This document shows, piece after piece, positions 23,768 to 33,370 of a DNA stretch of 39,778 nucleotides. Each line of letters begins with the position of its first letter. The first letter of the stretch is position 1. The notes below the pieces were generated by a model. That model ran no database searches, was not told the origin of the DNA, and saw nothing but the letters and a program-made list of their open reading frames with translations. Source of the stretch: Flavobacterium sp. CF136. GTDB taxonomy: Bacteria > Bacteroidota > Bacteroidia > Flavobacteriales > Flavobacteriaceae. Both the position numbers and the translations under genes were made by a program. The stretch spans positions 1-39,778 of the forward strand of contig NZ_AKJZ01000055.1 of NCBI RefSeq assembly GCF_000282055.1, written 5' to 3'.

Positions 23768-25861
23768 ATGAGTAAAGCGATATACATAGCCACAAGCGAT
23801 CAGAATAGCGGAAAATCAATTATTACACTTGGTTTGATGAGTATCCTAATTGGTAAAACTGCCAAAGTAGGTTATTTTAGACCCATTGTAGAGGATTTTA
23901 TTGATGGTGAATTAGATAATCACATTGAAACAGTACTTTCATATTTTAACCTTGACATTAAGTTTGAAGATGCATATGCAATTACAAAGAGTAAACTCAT
24001 CAAGAAAAAAAATAAGGGAAAAATAGGTGAGGTTTTAGATTTGATTATTGAAAAATACAAAAAACTCGAAGAGCAGTTTGATTTTGTTTTGGTTGAAGGA
24101 ACAAGTTTTACAGGAGAAGGAACTTCAATCGAATTGGATTTGAATGTTTTAATTGCGAAAAATCTGGGAATCCCTACAATCATTATTGGCTCCGGTGTGG
24201 GTAAAACATTGGACGAATTAGTTGATAGTCTTTACTTAGTTTATGATTCTTTTAAAGTAAAAGAAGTAGAAGTTTTGTCAGTTTTTGCAAATAAAGTACA
24301 AGCGGAAAATATAGAACTGGTAACAAAAGGACTGCAAAAAAGTTTACCCGGTAATGTATTGGTAAATACGATTCCGTTGATTTCGAGTTTAAATAACCCG
24401 ACAATGCAGGAAATTGTCAATGAACTTGATGCAAAAGTTTTATTTGGAGGTACTTATCTGAACAACGAGATTGGACATTTTAGCGTTGGTGCAATGCAAT
24501 TGCATAATTACCTGGTTCACTTGCATGATAATGCTTTGGTAATTACTCCGGGCGATCGTTCTGATATTATTTTGGGCGCTCTGCAGGCTAATGAATCGGT
24601 TAATTATCCCTCTATTTCAGGTATTATTTTGACAGGAAATATTATTCCCGAAGAAAGTATTCTTAAACTTATTGAAGGACTTTCTGCTATTGTTCCGATT
24701 ATTTCTGTTGATGGAGGAACGTATAATATTACCAATAAAATAGGTTCCATAAAGTCGAAAATCTATGCGAATAACACACATAAAATAGAAACATCAATCA
24801 GTACTTTTGAAAAGTATGTTTCTATTGAGTTGTTATCTGAAAGATTGATAACTTTTCAGGCAGAAGGTATGACACCCAAAATGTTTCAGTATAATATGGT
24901 GAAAAGAGCCAAACAACATCGTAAACATATTGTTTTACCGGAAGGAAGTGATGAAAGAATTATTATCGCTGCTTCAAGATTACTGACGATGGATGTAGTT
25001 GATATTTCAATTATTGGGGATAAAAAACAAATAGAAAATAAAATAACCGAATTAGGAATCACATTCGATTTTTCGAAAGTAAATATTATAAATCCTAAAG
25101 AATCTGAGTTTTATGATAATTATGTGACTACTTATTATGAGCTGCGAAAAGCAAAAAAAATGACGCTTGAAATTGCCAGGGATTTGATGGAGGATGGTTC
25201 TTATTTTGGAACAATGATGGTTTATAAAGGTCATGCGGACGGAATGGTTTCCGGAGCGGCACATACTACCCAGCATACTATTTTGCCGGCATTGCAATTC
25301 ATTAAAACAAAACCAAATTGTTCGATAGTTTCTTCTGTATTTTTCATGTGCTTAGAAGATCGTGTTTCGGTTTTTGGTGATTGTGCCATTAATCCAAATC
25401 CAACTTCTGAACAATTGGCAGAAATTGCAATTTCATCTGCTGAATCAAGTCTGGCATTTGGCATTGAACCCAAAATCGCCATGCTTTCCTATTCTTCAGG
25501 ATCTTCAGGAAAAGGAGATGAAGTTGATAAGGTTCGTGCAGCAACCGAAATTGTAAAACAAAAACGTCCCGATTTAAAAATTGAAGGTCCAATTCAGTAT
25601 GATGCCGCAGTTGATCGCGCTGTCGGAAAAAGCAAAATGCCGGATTCTGAAGTAGCAGGACAGGCGAGTGTCCTTATTTTCCCCGATTTAAATACAGGAA
25701 ACAATACATACAAAGCCGTTCAGAGAGAAACCGGAGCTTTGGCTATTGGTCCAATGTTACAAGGACTGAACAAACCCGTAAACGATTTAAGCCGCGGTTG
25801 TACCGTTGATGATATTATAAACACGGTGGTAATTACAGCTATTCAGGCGCAGGGATTATAA
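23768..25861 (+). CDS. pta: Phosphate acetyltransferase
   Basis: 697 residues, the long (class II) form with three domains. The enzyme interconverts acetyl-CoA plus phosphate with acetyl phosphate plus CoA. An N-terminal P-loop/CobQ-like domain (about 1-220; SDQNSGKSIITLGLMS, VEGTSF) is followed by a DRTGG regulatory domain (about 220-350; GALQANESVNYPSISGIIL), then the catalytic PTA_PTB domain (KRAKQHRKHIVLPEGSDERI, MEDGSYFGTMMVYKGHADGM, SYSSGSSGKGDEVDKVRAA, and QYDAAVDRAVGKSKMP). The end matches the family (DDIINTVVITAIQAQG). AckA follows 199 bases later. Confidence 0.97.
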   Translation: MSKAIYIATSDQNSGKSIITLGLMSILIGKTAKVGYFRPIVEDFIDGELDNHIETVLSYFNLDIKFEDAYAITKSKLIKKKNKGKIGEVLDLIIEKYKKLEEQFDFVLVEGTSFTGEGTSIELDLNVLIAKNLGIPTIIIGSGVGKTLDELVDSLYLVYDSFKVKEVEVLSVFANKVQAENIELVTKGLQKSLPGNVLVNTIPLISSLNNPTMQEIVNELDAKVLFGGTYLNNEIGHFSVGAMQLHNYLVHLHDNALVITPGDRSDIILGALQANESVNYPSISGIILTGNIIPEESILKLIEGLSAIVPIISVDGGTYNITNKIGSIKSKIYANNTHKIETSISTFEKYVSIELLSERLITFQAEGMTPKMFQYNMVKRAKQHRKHIVLPEGSDERIIIAASRLLTMDVVDISIIGDKKQIENKITELGITFDFSKVNIINPKESEFYDNYVTTYYELRKAKKMTLEIARDLMEDGSYFGTMMVYKGHADGMVSGAAHTTQHTILPALQFIKTKPNCSIVSSVFFMCLEDRVSVFGDCAINPNPTSEQLAEIAISSAESSLAFGIEPKIAMLSYSSGSSGKGDEVDKVRAATEIVKQKRPDLKIEGPIQYDAAVDRAVGKSKMPDSEVAGQASVLIFPDLNTGNNTYKAVQRETGALAIGPMLQGLNKPVNDLSRGCTVDDIINTVVITAIQAQGL

Positions 25862-25872
25862 TCAATTAAAAA

Positions 25873-25972
25873 AATTATGTCAGGCTGAGTCCAGTCGACT
25901 CCGCTCAGGATAAACTTAGTCGAAGCCCTTTTGGGTTAAATAGACTTCGACTCCGCTCAGGATGACATAATT
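25873..25972. repeat. Palindromic repeat between pta and ackA
   Basis: Arms 25873-25898 and 25947-25972 are imperfect inverted copies, matching over AATTATGTCA and a CTGAG/CTCAG core. The 17-base sequence TCGACTCCGCTCAGGAT also occurs directly twice (25895-25911 and 25947-25963). TGTCATCCTGAGCGGAGTCG-type palindromes are a common intergenic repeat in Bacteroidota. Confidence 0.65.
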
Positions 25973-25984
25973 ATTAAAAATAAA

Positions 25985-26043
25985 ATCAGTTTTTATCAGC
26001 GTTTTTGCTTTGATAAATCCGTGTCATCCGCGTTCACAAGATT
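25985..26043. repeat. Possible fragment of a second intergenic repeat
   Basis: The sequence AATCCGTGTCATCCGCGTTC and the TATCAG/TTTGATA pairing before it look like a fragment of another intergenic repeat I associate with Flavobacterium. There is no coding potential; the ackA start lies about 20 bases further on. Confidence 0.35.
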
Positions 26044-26060
26044 ATACAAATAAATAGATA

Positions 26061-27257
26061 ATGAAAATATTAATAATAAACTCAGGAAGCTCATCAATTA
26101 AATATCAATTAATGGTTATGCCGGAAAACGAAGTAATTTGTACCGGTATGATTGACAGAATTGGTTTAGAAAGTTCTAATGTTACTTTTAAAGCTTCATC
26201 AAATTCGTATGAAGTAATGCTGCCGATTGCAACACACAAAATAGGTCTGCAAAAAGTAGCCAATATGCTTTTGGATCCAGAAAAAGGAGTTATTAAATCG
26301 ACTTCTGAAATTGCTGCTGTTGGGCATCGCGTGGTACATGGGGGAAGTACTTTTACAGAAACAGTAAAAATTGACGAAAAGGTAAAGGCGAAAATAAAAC
26401 AGCTTTTTGATTTGGCCCCTCTGCATAATCCAGCCAATTTAGAAGGAATTAATGTAGCCGAAGAAATTTTTGATACCGCACATCAAATTGCCGTTTTTGA
26501 TACTGCTTTTCATCAAACAATGCCCGAAGTAGCTTATAAATATGCAATTCCGAATGAGCTTCTAACCGAGAATAGAATTCGTGTCTATGGTTTTCACGGA
26601 ACAAGTCATAAATATGTCTCAGAACAGGCAATTAATTATTTAAAAGAATCAAATAATCCTGCACAGAATATTATTACGATCCATTTAGGAAATGGTTGTA
26701 GTATGACAGCCATTAAAGAGGGTAAAAGTGTAGATCATTCTTTTGGATTTGGACCAACAAATGGTCTTATAATGGGTACAAGGGCTGGAGATGTTGATCA
26801 ATCTGTTATTTTTTATATGTCGAATACATTGGGTTTTTCTTTAGAAGAAATCAACAATATTCTTCAGAAAAGAAGCGGAATGTTAGGACTCACAGGTTAT
26901 AGCGATTTGCGTGATATTGAATCTCATGCCCAAAAAGGAAACAAGGAATGTCAATTGGCTTTGTTTATGAATGTGTATCGTATCAAAAAGTTTATTGGTT
27001 CATACACAGCAGTTTTAAATGGTTTAGACGCTATTGTTTTTACAGCCGGAATTGGAGAGAACTCATCCTATATGCGGAAATTAGTTTGTACGGATATGAG
27101 TTATTTTGGAATAGAATTAGACGATGATAAAAATCAAATACGTTCTAAAGAAAACAGAATGATTAATACTTCAGATTCAAAAGTAAAAATTTTAGTGGTA
27201 CCAACAGATGAAGAATTTGAAATTGCAAATCAGGTTTATCATTTACTTCAAAGTTAA
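26061..27257 (+). CDS. ackA: Acetate kinase
   Basis: 398 residues, a normal length. It transfers phosphate from acetyl phosphate to ADP, making ATP and acetate, and so completes the Pta-AckA route. The ASKHA-fold signatures are present: N-terminal MKILIINSGSSSIKYQL, GHRVVHGGSTFT, the catalytic Arg/His region FGFHGTSHKYVSEQ-like, HLGNGCSMTAI, GLIMGTRAGDVD, and the C-terminal GLDAIVFTAGIGENSSYMR. It is separated from pta by 199 bases holding palindromes, and ends in a strong terminator. Confidence 0.98.
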   Translation: MKILIINSGSSSIKYQLMVMPENEVICTGMIDRIGLESSNVTFKASSNSYEVMLPIATHKIGLQKVANMLLDPEKGVIKSTSEIAAVGHRVVHGGSTFTETVKIDEKVKAKIKQLFDLAPLHNPANLEGINVAEEIFDTAHQIAVFDTAFHQTMPEVAYKYAIPNELLTENRIRVYGFHGTSHKYVSEQAINYLKESNNPAQNIITIHLGNGCSMTAIKEGKSVDHSFGFGPTNGLIMGTRAGDVDQSVIFYMSNTLGFSLEEINNILQKRSGMLGLTGYSDLRDIESHAQKGNKECQLALFMNVYRIKKFIGSYTAVLNGLDAIVFTAGIGENSSYMRKLVCTDMSYFGIELDDDKNQIRSKENRMINTSDSKVKILVVPTDEEFEIANQVYHLLQS

Positions 27258-27277
27258 AATATTGTCTTTGTATTTAT

Positions 27278-27307
27278 AAAAAAGCTTCTCGGTTGGGAAG
27301 CTTTTTT
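27278..27307 (+). terminator. Rho-independent terminator of ackA
   Basis: A GC-containing perfect stem, AAAAAAGCTTCTC with GGGAAGCTTTTTT, has a four-base loop (GGTT) and a T-run. It insulates the pta-ackA unit from the PUL regulator. Confidence 0.9.
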
Positions 27308-27359
27308 ATTGCTTAAAATTCAATATTTGTCAGTATATTTGAATATAAATCCGAATATT

Positions 27360-30107
27360 TTGAAATCGATACTTCCAAAATTATTTTTCTTCTTTTTCAT
27401 CACTTCTCAAATTCATGCTCAAGAATTACTTCCCTTTGTAGAAAATTATAATAAATCAAATTATCAGGGCGATAATCAAATTTGGAATGTCGTTCAGGGA
27501 AAAGATAATGCGATGTATTTTGCCAATAATCATTATTTATTGCGATATGATGGTGTGATGTGGGAAAAATATACGCTGCCCAACAAAACCATCATTCGTT
27601 CGATTATGATCGAAGGTGATAAAATTTATTCCGGATCTTACAAAGAATTTGGTTACTGGTATAGAAAAGAAGGTAAAATGCATTACGTTTCGATTACCAA
27701 AAAACTGCGTTTATTTGATGAAAAGGATAATGAAGAAATCTGGAAAATTTTTCGGTTTAATGGGGCAATATACTTTCAGTCTTTTAATGATGTTTTTATT
27801 TATAAGGATAAGCACATTCAAAAAATCAGATTTCCTTTTTTAATATCCTATTGTTTTGTAGTTGACCAGAATCTGTATGTCGCTTCTGTAGAAAAAGGGG
27901 TTTTTAAAATGAACGCTGCACAGATTGCAAACCCAAAAGGCTGGAATGTACTAAAAAAATGTGTTGTTCATGCTATCGAAAAATACCAGAACAAAACCTA
28001 TGTTTTTACTCAGAAAAAAGGAATTTTTATTGTTGAAAAGGATGGAGGCTTAAGACCTTGGAATAATCCATTAAATGAAATCTTAAAAGATGCTACAATT
28101 AATGTGGCCAGGTTTATTAAAAATAATAAATTAGTGATAGGCACTGGAAACAGAGGCGTTTTTATTTATGATTTCAAAACTGATACCTTCAAAAATATAG
28201 ACCGGAACAATGTATTGATGAATAATTCAATTTTAAGCATTGGTTTAGATAAAGAAAATGATTTGTGGCTTGGTTTAGATAATGGTATCGCTCATGTAGA
28301 AGTAAATTCTCCGGTATCAATTTTTTATGACAATTCGGGAATTTTAGGTTCAGTTTACTCTGTTGCAACAACCAGCAAAGGATATTTAATTGCTTCAAAT
28401 CACGGTATTTTTGAATATGATTTGGGGAAATTCAAGATGTTGCCCAACACTCAGGGGCAGGCCTGGAATATTACAAAATTTGACAATAAATATATTATTG
28501 GGCATAACGATGGAACCTTTTGTTATGATAATGGATCTCTAATTAAAACGAACAATGTAAGCGGTGGTTGGAATTTATCGAAAAGCAGTATTAACAATAC
28601 TTGCTTTCAGTCAACTTATAGTGGGATTCTGGTGTATGATGATATTTCAAAATTAAGCGAACATAAAACGATTAAAGATATCTCGAAACCAATAAAGTAT
28701 GTAGCTCAAAATAAAAAAAATGAAATTTTTGCGGCAGATAATTATCGTGGTTTATACCGTGTTTTATATAATGATGACTATCAGACTAAAAAGGTTGAAA
28801 ATATTACCCAGCAAAGTAAGATAGAAAATGATTTTGGTGTTAAGATTTTTGAGTTTAGAAAGGAAATTCTTTTTCTGATTAATAATTCATGGTATACTTA
28901 TAACTCAATTACCAACAAACTTGAGGAAAATGAATTGTTTAATGCCAATTTTAAAGATATAACTGATGTTGTGGCAATTGATGAAGATCATTTTATGGTC
29001 CTTCAGGACGGAATTTTATACCATATTTATGCCAGAGGAAATAAGTTTGTGTGGAATATTATTCAGGAGAAATATTATAAAGGAAAGCTGATCAATGATA
29101 ACTTAAGGATTTTTAAAACTCAAAATCATTATTTGTTAAATCTTGATGACGGATTTATTTCTCTTCAGCTGAAATATGAAAATAAACAAAATGCAGATGT
29201 CAAAATTGAGGCATTTAATAATGAGGTTCTGCTTCCGGATGATTCCAAAATTAAATATAATACAGAATTAAAAATTAATGTAATCTCTGGAATTTATGGG
29301 GCAAGCAAGCCTAATTTATTTTATAAAATCAATAAAAACAAAGATTTCATTCCAATTTCTGACGGACTAATTGTACTCAATAATTTAAGCAGTGGTTATC
29401 ATTCTATAATTGTTTATAAACATAATGGGGCCAATTATGATAAAGTTTCCAGTTTTGATTTTAAAGTTGCCCAACCGTGGTATTTTTCTATTTGGATGAT
29501 TTTATTGTATTTGTTATTGATAGGAACAGTTTTGTTTTTTTATTATAAATGGAATAAACTTCGCTATATACAAAAGTTAAAACTGCAGGCTGAAGAATTA
29601 AAACATCAGCGAGAAATTCTGGAAATGGAATTGAAAGCTGAAAATGAATTGAATATTCAGGAATACGAAAAACATATTCTGGAACTCGAATTACAGACAA
29701 AATCGTCTGAAGTTGCAGGCAAATCGTTATCTATTGCCAAACAAAGTGAAATGATTGAAAACATTCAGAGTATTCTTGACTCTGAAAAAGATTTCAATAA
29801 ACTTAAAAGCGAAATTAAAAAAGCAATTAAGATTAATGAAGTGAATAAACATGAATGGGAAATTTTTGAAACTAATCTGAATCAGATTCACAATGAGTTT
29901 ATTATTAATCTTTCTAAAAAATTCCCAAACCTGACTCCAAAAGACATAAAACTTTGTGTTTATCTTAAAATGAATTTGTCATCGAAGGAAATTGCTCCCC
30001 TGATGAATATTTCATTTAGAGGAGTGGAATTACACAGATACCGACTAAGAAAGAAACTAAATCTCTCACAAGAAGAAAATCTTTCAAAATTTTTATTAAG
30101 TCTATAA
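27360..30107 (+). CDS. Membrane-spanning sensor/HTH transcriptional regulator of the PUL
   Basis: 915 residues from TTG 27360, which yields MKSILPKLFFFFFITSQIHAQ, a good signal peptide. An earlier TTG at 27309 lies next to the ackA terminator and would hide the signal peptide; no ATG is available. The periplasmic part (about 20-700) is a beta-propeller-like sensor with repeated short motifs (NQIWNVVQGKDNAMYFAN, ILSIGLDKENDLWLGLDNGI), ending with a Y_Y_Y-type beta domain. One membrane helix lies near 707-735 (WYFSIWMILLYLLLIGTVLF), a coiled coil near 735-810, and a C-terminal LuxR-like HTH at 857-915 (LTPKDIKLCVYLKMNLSSKE). There is no histidine kinase domain. It is the likely direct regulator of susC downstream (245 bases). 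Confidence 0.85.
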   Translation: MKSILPKLFFFFFITSQIHAQELLPFVENYNKSNYQGDNQIWNVVQGKDNAMYFANNHYLLRYDGVMWEKYTLPNKTIIRSIMIEGDKIYSGSYKEFGYWYRKEGKMHYVSITKKLRLFDEKDNEEIWKIFRFNGAIYFQSFNDVFIYKDKHIQKIRFPFLISYCFVVDQNLYVASVEKGVFKMNAAQIANPKGWNVLKKCVVHAIEKYQNKTYVFTQKKGIFIVEKDGGLRPWNNPLNEILKDATINVARFIKNNKLVIGTGNRGVFIYDFKTDTFKNIDRNNVLMNNSILSIGLDKENDLWLGLDNGIAHVEVNSPVSIFYDNSGILGSVYSVATTSKGYLIASNHGIFEYDLGKFKMLPNTQGQAWNITKFDNKYIIGHNDGTFCYDNGSLIKTNNVSGGWNLSKSSINNTCFQSTYSGILVYDDISKLSEHKTIKDISKPIKYVAQNKKNEIFAADNYRGLYRVLYNDDYQTKKVENITQQSKIENDFGVKIFEFRKEILFLINNSWYTYNSITNKLEENELFNANFKDITDVVAIDEDHFMVLQDGILYHIYARGNKFVWNIIQEKYYKGKLINDNLRIFKTQNHYLLNLDDGFISLQLKYENKQNADVKIEAFNNEVLLPDDSKIKYNTELKINVISGIYGASKPNLFYKINKNKDFIPISDGLIVLNNLSSGYHSIIVYKHNGANYDKVSSFDFKVAQPWYFSIWMILLYLLLIGTVLFFYYKWNKLRYIQKLKLQAEELKHQREILEMELKAENELNIQEYEKHILELELQTKSSEVAGKSLSIAKQSEMIENIQSILDSEKDFNKLKSEIKKAIKINEVNKHEWEIFETNLNQIHNEFIINLSKKFPNLTPKDIKLCVYLKMNLSSKEIAPLMNISFRGVELHRYRLRKKLNLSQEENLSKFLLSL

Positions 30108-30168
30108 GATTTAGGCTGGTTTTTTAAACATATTTTATTTTTATACTTCTTTTTTTATTTTATTCTAA

Positions 30169-30308
30169 TACATCATTACTACATCATAAGGTTATGTTAA
30201 TAAACTTAAATTAACATTTTAAGTGTTTGATTTTTAATATTTTATCTTTGTTTTTTAACATAATGATGTATCTGTGTAGTAGTGTATTTGATGTACTACA
30301 ACGATGTA
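30169..30308 (+). promoter_or_regulatory. Cluster of TACATCA/TGATGTA heptamers upstream of susC
   Basis: The heptamer occurs as TACATCA at 30169-30175 and 30180-30186 (exactly 11 bases apart), as its reverse complement TGATGTA at 30264-30270 and 30289-30295, and once with one mismatch (CGATGTA) at 30302-30308. An inverted pair TGTAGTA (30275-30281) and TACTACA (30294-30300) overlaps the second group. The arrangement fits binding sites of the neighbouring HTH regulator. Confidence 0.5.
30243..30250 (+). promoter_or_regulatory. Candidate -7 box of susC
   Basis: TATCTTTG is a perfect TAnnTTTG box 101 bases upstream of ATG 30352. A TTTG lies at 30226-30229, but 13 bases away instead of about 19, so the -33 part is weak, as might be expected for an activator-dependent promoter. 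The upstream heptamers lie about 60-75 bases away. Confidence 0.4.
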
Positions 30309-30351
30309 ATTGTTTAATTTGGCTCCACTAACTTAAACGATTACAAACTGT

Positions 30352-33300
30352 ATGAAAAATTTTATTTTTAGCTTTTTAGTGCTCTTGCTGTTTCCGGCTT
30401 ATATGTCCGGACAGACAATTAAGGGAAAAGTAGTGGACGGCAGCGGAATGGGAGTTCCCGGAGCAATTATCAGTGCTCCTGAATCCAGAACTTCTACTGA
30501 TGCTGATTTCGATGGGAACTTCACAATAAATGCCAAAACCGGTGAAATGTTAAAGGTTTCCATGTTAGGTTTTGATACTGTTTCTGTGGCAGCTACTTCA
30601 GGTTTAATGACAATTACCTTAAAAGAATCAGGTGACACTGCCCTAAAAGAAGTTGTTGTTATCGGATACGGAACAAGAAAAAAAGTGGATAACACTACTG
30701 CAATTAGTTCTATAAAAGGAGAAGAAATTACAAAAACAAAAGTACTGAATGCCTCGCAAGCCATTCAGGGTAAAGCGGCAGGGGTACAGGTGATTTCATC
30801 TGATTTGCCGGGAAGTACGCCTTCTGTAGTAATTAGAGGTTTGGGTACTGCACTAGGAGGAAGATCTCCATTATTTATTGTTGACGGAATGCCAACAGAA
30901 AATATCAATAATATTAATGCAAATGATATTACTTCGTATGATATTCTAAAAGATGCTTCCGCATTGGCAATTTATGGTACAAGGGCTGCTAATGGAGTTA
31001 TCATCATTACAACCAAAAAGGGCAAAGGAGATAAAATTTCTGTAGAAATTGAAAGCTTTGCAGGAGTAAGAGAGCCTTTAAAAAAGGTAAAAATGGCTGG
31101 AAGTAATAAATATGCATATTATACCAACTCTGCTTTGCAGACTACAACTTTTTCACAAGATCAGCCTGTAAACACAGATTGGTTTGACGAAATTACCAGA
31201 ACAGGAAGCTACACTCAAAACAACGTTTCTGTTTATGGAGGTACTGAAAGTATTAAATATTTTTTCAGTTTAGGAAATTACGAAGAAAAAGCAATTTTAA
31301 ACGGATTGGATTATGGACGTACTACTTTTAGAAATAACAATGAATATAAGATTTCTAAAAAACTGACTTTAAATCAAAACTTTAGTTTTACCTCTACCAA
31401 ATCAACACCTAAGCCATTAGATGCCTTTACAAATGCTTATAAACAATCACCATTAGTTCCTGTTCGTTTTGCTGATGGGAAATATGGAGTGTCCAGAGTT
31501 GGCCCGGATGGTTTCGTTAGTCAAACAGGCTCAGCATTTAACAATGTTGGTAATCCTGTGGCACAATTAGATTTTAAAAATGAAGAACAAAGAAGTATTA
31601 TGCTTCAGGGAGGTTTGAAATTGGATTATGAGATTTTGAAATCATTAAAATTCACGTCTCAATTTAATGGGGAATATTATAGCTGGAAACAATATGATTA
31701 TGCAGATAATAAAAATATTTGGTTGGCTGCAAATCCAAATAAAGTTGAAAGCGATTATGCAAAAGAATTTCCAAATTCGAACTTAAATACATTAACTAAA
31801 GGCAGAGAACAATATTATAATTGGAACTTACAAAACTATTTAACTTATAACAAAGTTTTTGCTGAAATTCATGATATAGAAGTAACAGCAGGTATAGAAA
31901 CCAGCGTTAAAGGGAATAGAGAGAAACTAACCATTGTGCGTAAAAATGTAGATTCAAATGCTAATTATTGGGGGTTAAAAGACGTAGAATATGCTGCTAA
32001 TGTTACGAGCTATAAAGATGAAGTTTTTAACGAAATAAAACTGGCATCTTATCTGGGTCGTTTCCAGTACAAATTGATGGACAGATATTTAGTTACGGGA
32101 ACTATTAGACGTGATGGATCTTCAAACTTTGGTAAAGATTACCGTTGGGGAACCTTCCCGGCTTTTGGTTTAGGTTGGGTTATATCTAAAGAAGCTTTTC
32201 TGGCTGATTCAAAAACAATCAATTTGTTAAAATTAAGAGGAGGTTGGGGACGTTTAGGAAATCAAAATGTACCTCTTAATAACCAAAGTTATACATCTGG
32301 TCAAAATGCTTATTTAGGGGGTTCTATTTTAAATCAGGGAACAACTATTAGCTCACAAATTGATCCTAGTTTATCTTGGGAAATTACAGAAGAAACGTCT
32401 GCAGGTCTTGATTTTGAATTATTAGATAATAGATTAAAAGGAACTTTTGATGTGTATGATAAAACAACAACAAATGTAATTTTAAATACTAAACCTTATT
32501 TTACATCTGGAATTACGAATGCTTCGCCTGCTCACGTTGGTGAAGTATCTAATAAAGGATATGAAATTTCGTTGCGTTGGGATGATAAAATAGGGGAAAA
32601 TTTTAATTATTGGATCGGGGGTAATTTTTCGAACAATAAAAATGAACTTACAGGATTAAAAGATGTTGAATTAACAATACAAAATGGCGGAAATTTAGGG
32701 AATGGACAAAACACTAAAATTTTAGATAACAGTTCTATAGGTCAGCCGTTAGGAAGTTTTTATATGTATGAATATGCAGGTTTTGATGCTTCAAATGGAA
32801 AAATGCTGTACTACAATGCTGCAGGTCAAAAAGTTACTCAAGATGCTTTAAATGTTAATACTGATAGAAAATACGTTGGTTCAATACTACCAAAATCAAA
32901 TTATGGAGTAACATTAGGTTTTGCTTACAAAAACTTTGATTTTTCTGTTGATGGTTACGGAACAAATGGAGCAAAAGTTTATAATGGTAAAAAAGCACAA
33001 CGTTTTTCTGGTGAAAACATAGAAGAGTCTCTTGCAGTAGATTTTTGGACACCAAATAATTTGACAGCTTCAAATCCGGCACCTTTCAATCAAGTACCGG
33101 TAGCTTCAACTTATTACTTAGAGTCAGGTGATTTCTTCAGAATAAATAATATTACTGTAGGCTATAAATTGCCTTTGCCTGAAGGTGGTTTTATTAGCTC
33201 TTGCAGAATTTACGTAAATGCAATTAACCCATTTATTACTCAAAAATTCTCAGGATTTTCTCCAGAATTAAATGATGACGGTAATCCATACAACCTTCAG

Positions 33301-33366
33301 GGAGTTGAGTTGAATGCTTATCCAACTTTGAGATCATTTGTAATGGGTGCTAACCTAAAATTTTAA
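30352..33366 (+). CDS. SusC-like TonB-dependent outer-membrane receptor
   Basis: 1004 residues, the normal SusC length. Such proteins are outer-membrane beta-barrels that import oligosaccharides, capped by a SusD lipoprotein and powered by TonB-ExbBD. A signal peptide of about 20 residues is followed by a CarboxypepD_reg domain (about 22-95; IKGKVVDGSGMGVPGAIISA), the SusC-type hinge ALKEVVVIGYGT, a plug domain (about 115-235; VIRGLGTALGGRSPLFIVDG, DASALAIYGTRAANGVIIIT) and the barrel. The C-terminus ends with an aromatic residue (LRSFVMGANLKF), typical of barrels. The SusD gene starts four bases after its stop. The ligand is predicted from the locus, not from SusC. Confidence 0.95.
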   Translation: MKNFIFSFLVLLLFPAYMSGQTIKGKVVDGSGMGVPGAIISAPESRTSTDADFDGNFTINAKTGEMLKVSMLGFDTVSVAATSGLMTITLKESGDTALKEVVVIGYGTRKKVDNTTAISSIKGEEITKTKVLNASQAIQGKAAGVQVISSDLPGSTPSVVIRGLGTALGGRSPLFIVDGMPTENINNINANDITSYDILKDASALAIYGTRAANGVIIITTKKGKGDKISVEIESFAGVREPLKKVKMAGSNKYAYYTNSALQTTTFSQDQPVNTDWFDEITRTGSYTQNNVSVYGGTESIKYFFSLGNYEEKAILNGLDYGRTTFRNNNEYKISKKLTLNQNFSFTSTKSTPKPLDAFTNAYKQSPLVPVRFADGKYGVSRVGPDGFVSQTGSAFNNVGNPVAQLDFKNEEQRSIMLQGGLKLDYEILKSLKFTSQFNGEYYSWKQYDYADNKNIWLAANPNKVESDYAKEFPNSNLNTLTKGREQYYNWNLQNYLTYNKVFAEIHDIEVTAGIETSVKGNREKLTIVRKNVDSNANYWGLKDVEYAANVTSYKDEVFNEIKLASYLGRFQYKLMDRYLVTGTIRRDGSSNFGKDYRWGTFPAFGLGWVISKEAFLADSKTINLLKLRGGWGRLGNQNVPLNNQSYTSGQNAYLGGSILNQGTTISSQIDPSLSWEITEETSAGLDFELLDNRLKGTFDVYDKTTTNVILNTKPYFTSGITNASPAHVGEVSNKGYEISLRWDDKIGENFNYWIGGNFSNNKNELTGLKDVELTIQNGGNLGNGQNTKILDNSSIGQPLGSFYMYEYAGFDASNGKMLYYNAAGQKVTQDALNVNTDRKYVGSILPKSNYGVTLGFAYKNFDFSVDGYGTNGAKVYNGKKAQRFSGENIEESLAVDFWTPNNLTASNPAPFNQVPVASTYYLESGDFFRINNITVGYKLPLPEGGFISSCRIYVNAINPFITQKFSGFSPELNDDGNPYNLQGVELNAYPTLRSFVMGANLKF

Positions 33367-33370
33367 AATT

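Noticed and set aside
25862..26060. CRISPR array from the repeated TCGACTCCGCTCAGGAT
   Set aside because: Only two copies, arranged as part of a palindrome, with no regular spacer and no cas genes.
27309..27359. Earlier TTG start for the PUL regulator
   Set aside because: It sits beside the ackA terminator and would put 17 residues before a clear signal peptide that begins at 27360.
27378..27397. Poly-Phe stretch as a frameshift site
   Set aside because: The reading frame is open on both sides and the stretch is the hydrophobic core of the signal peptide.
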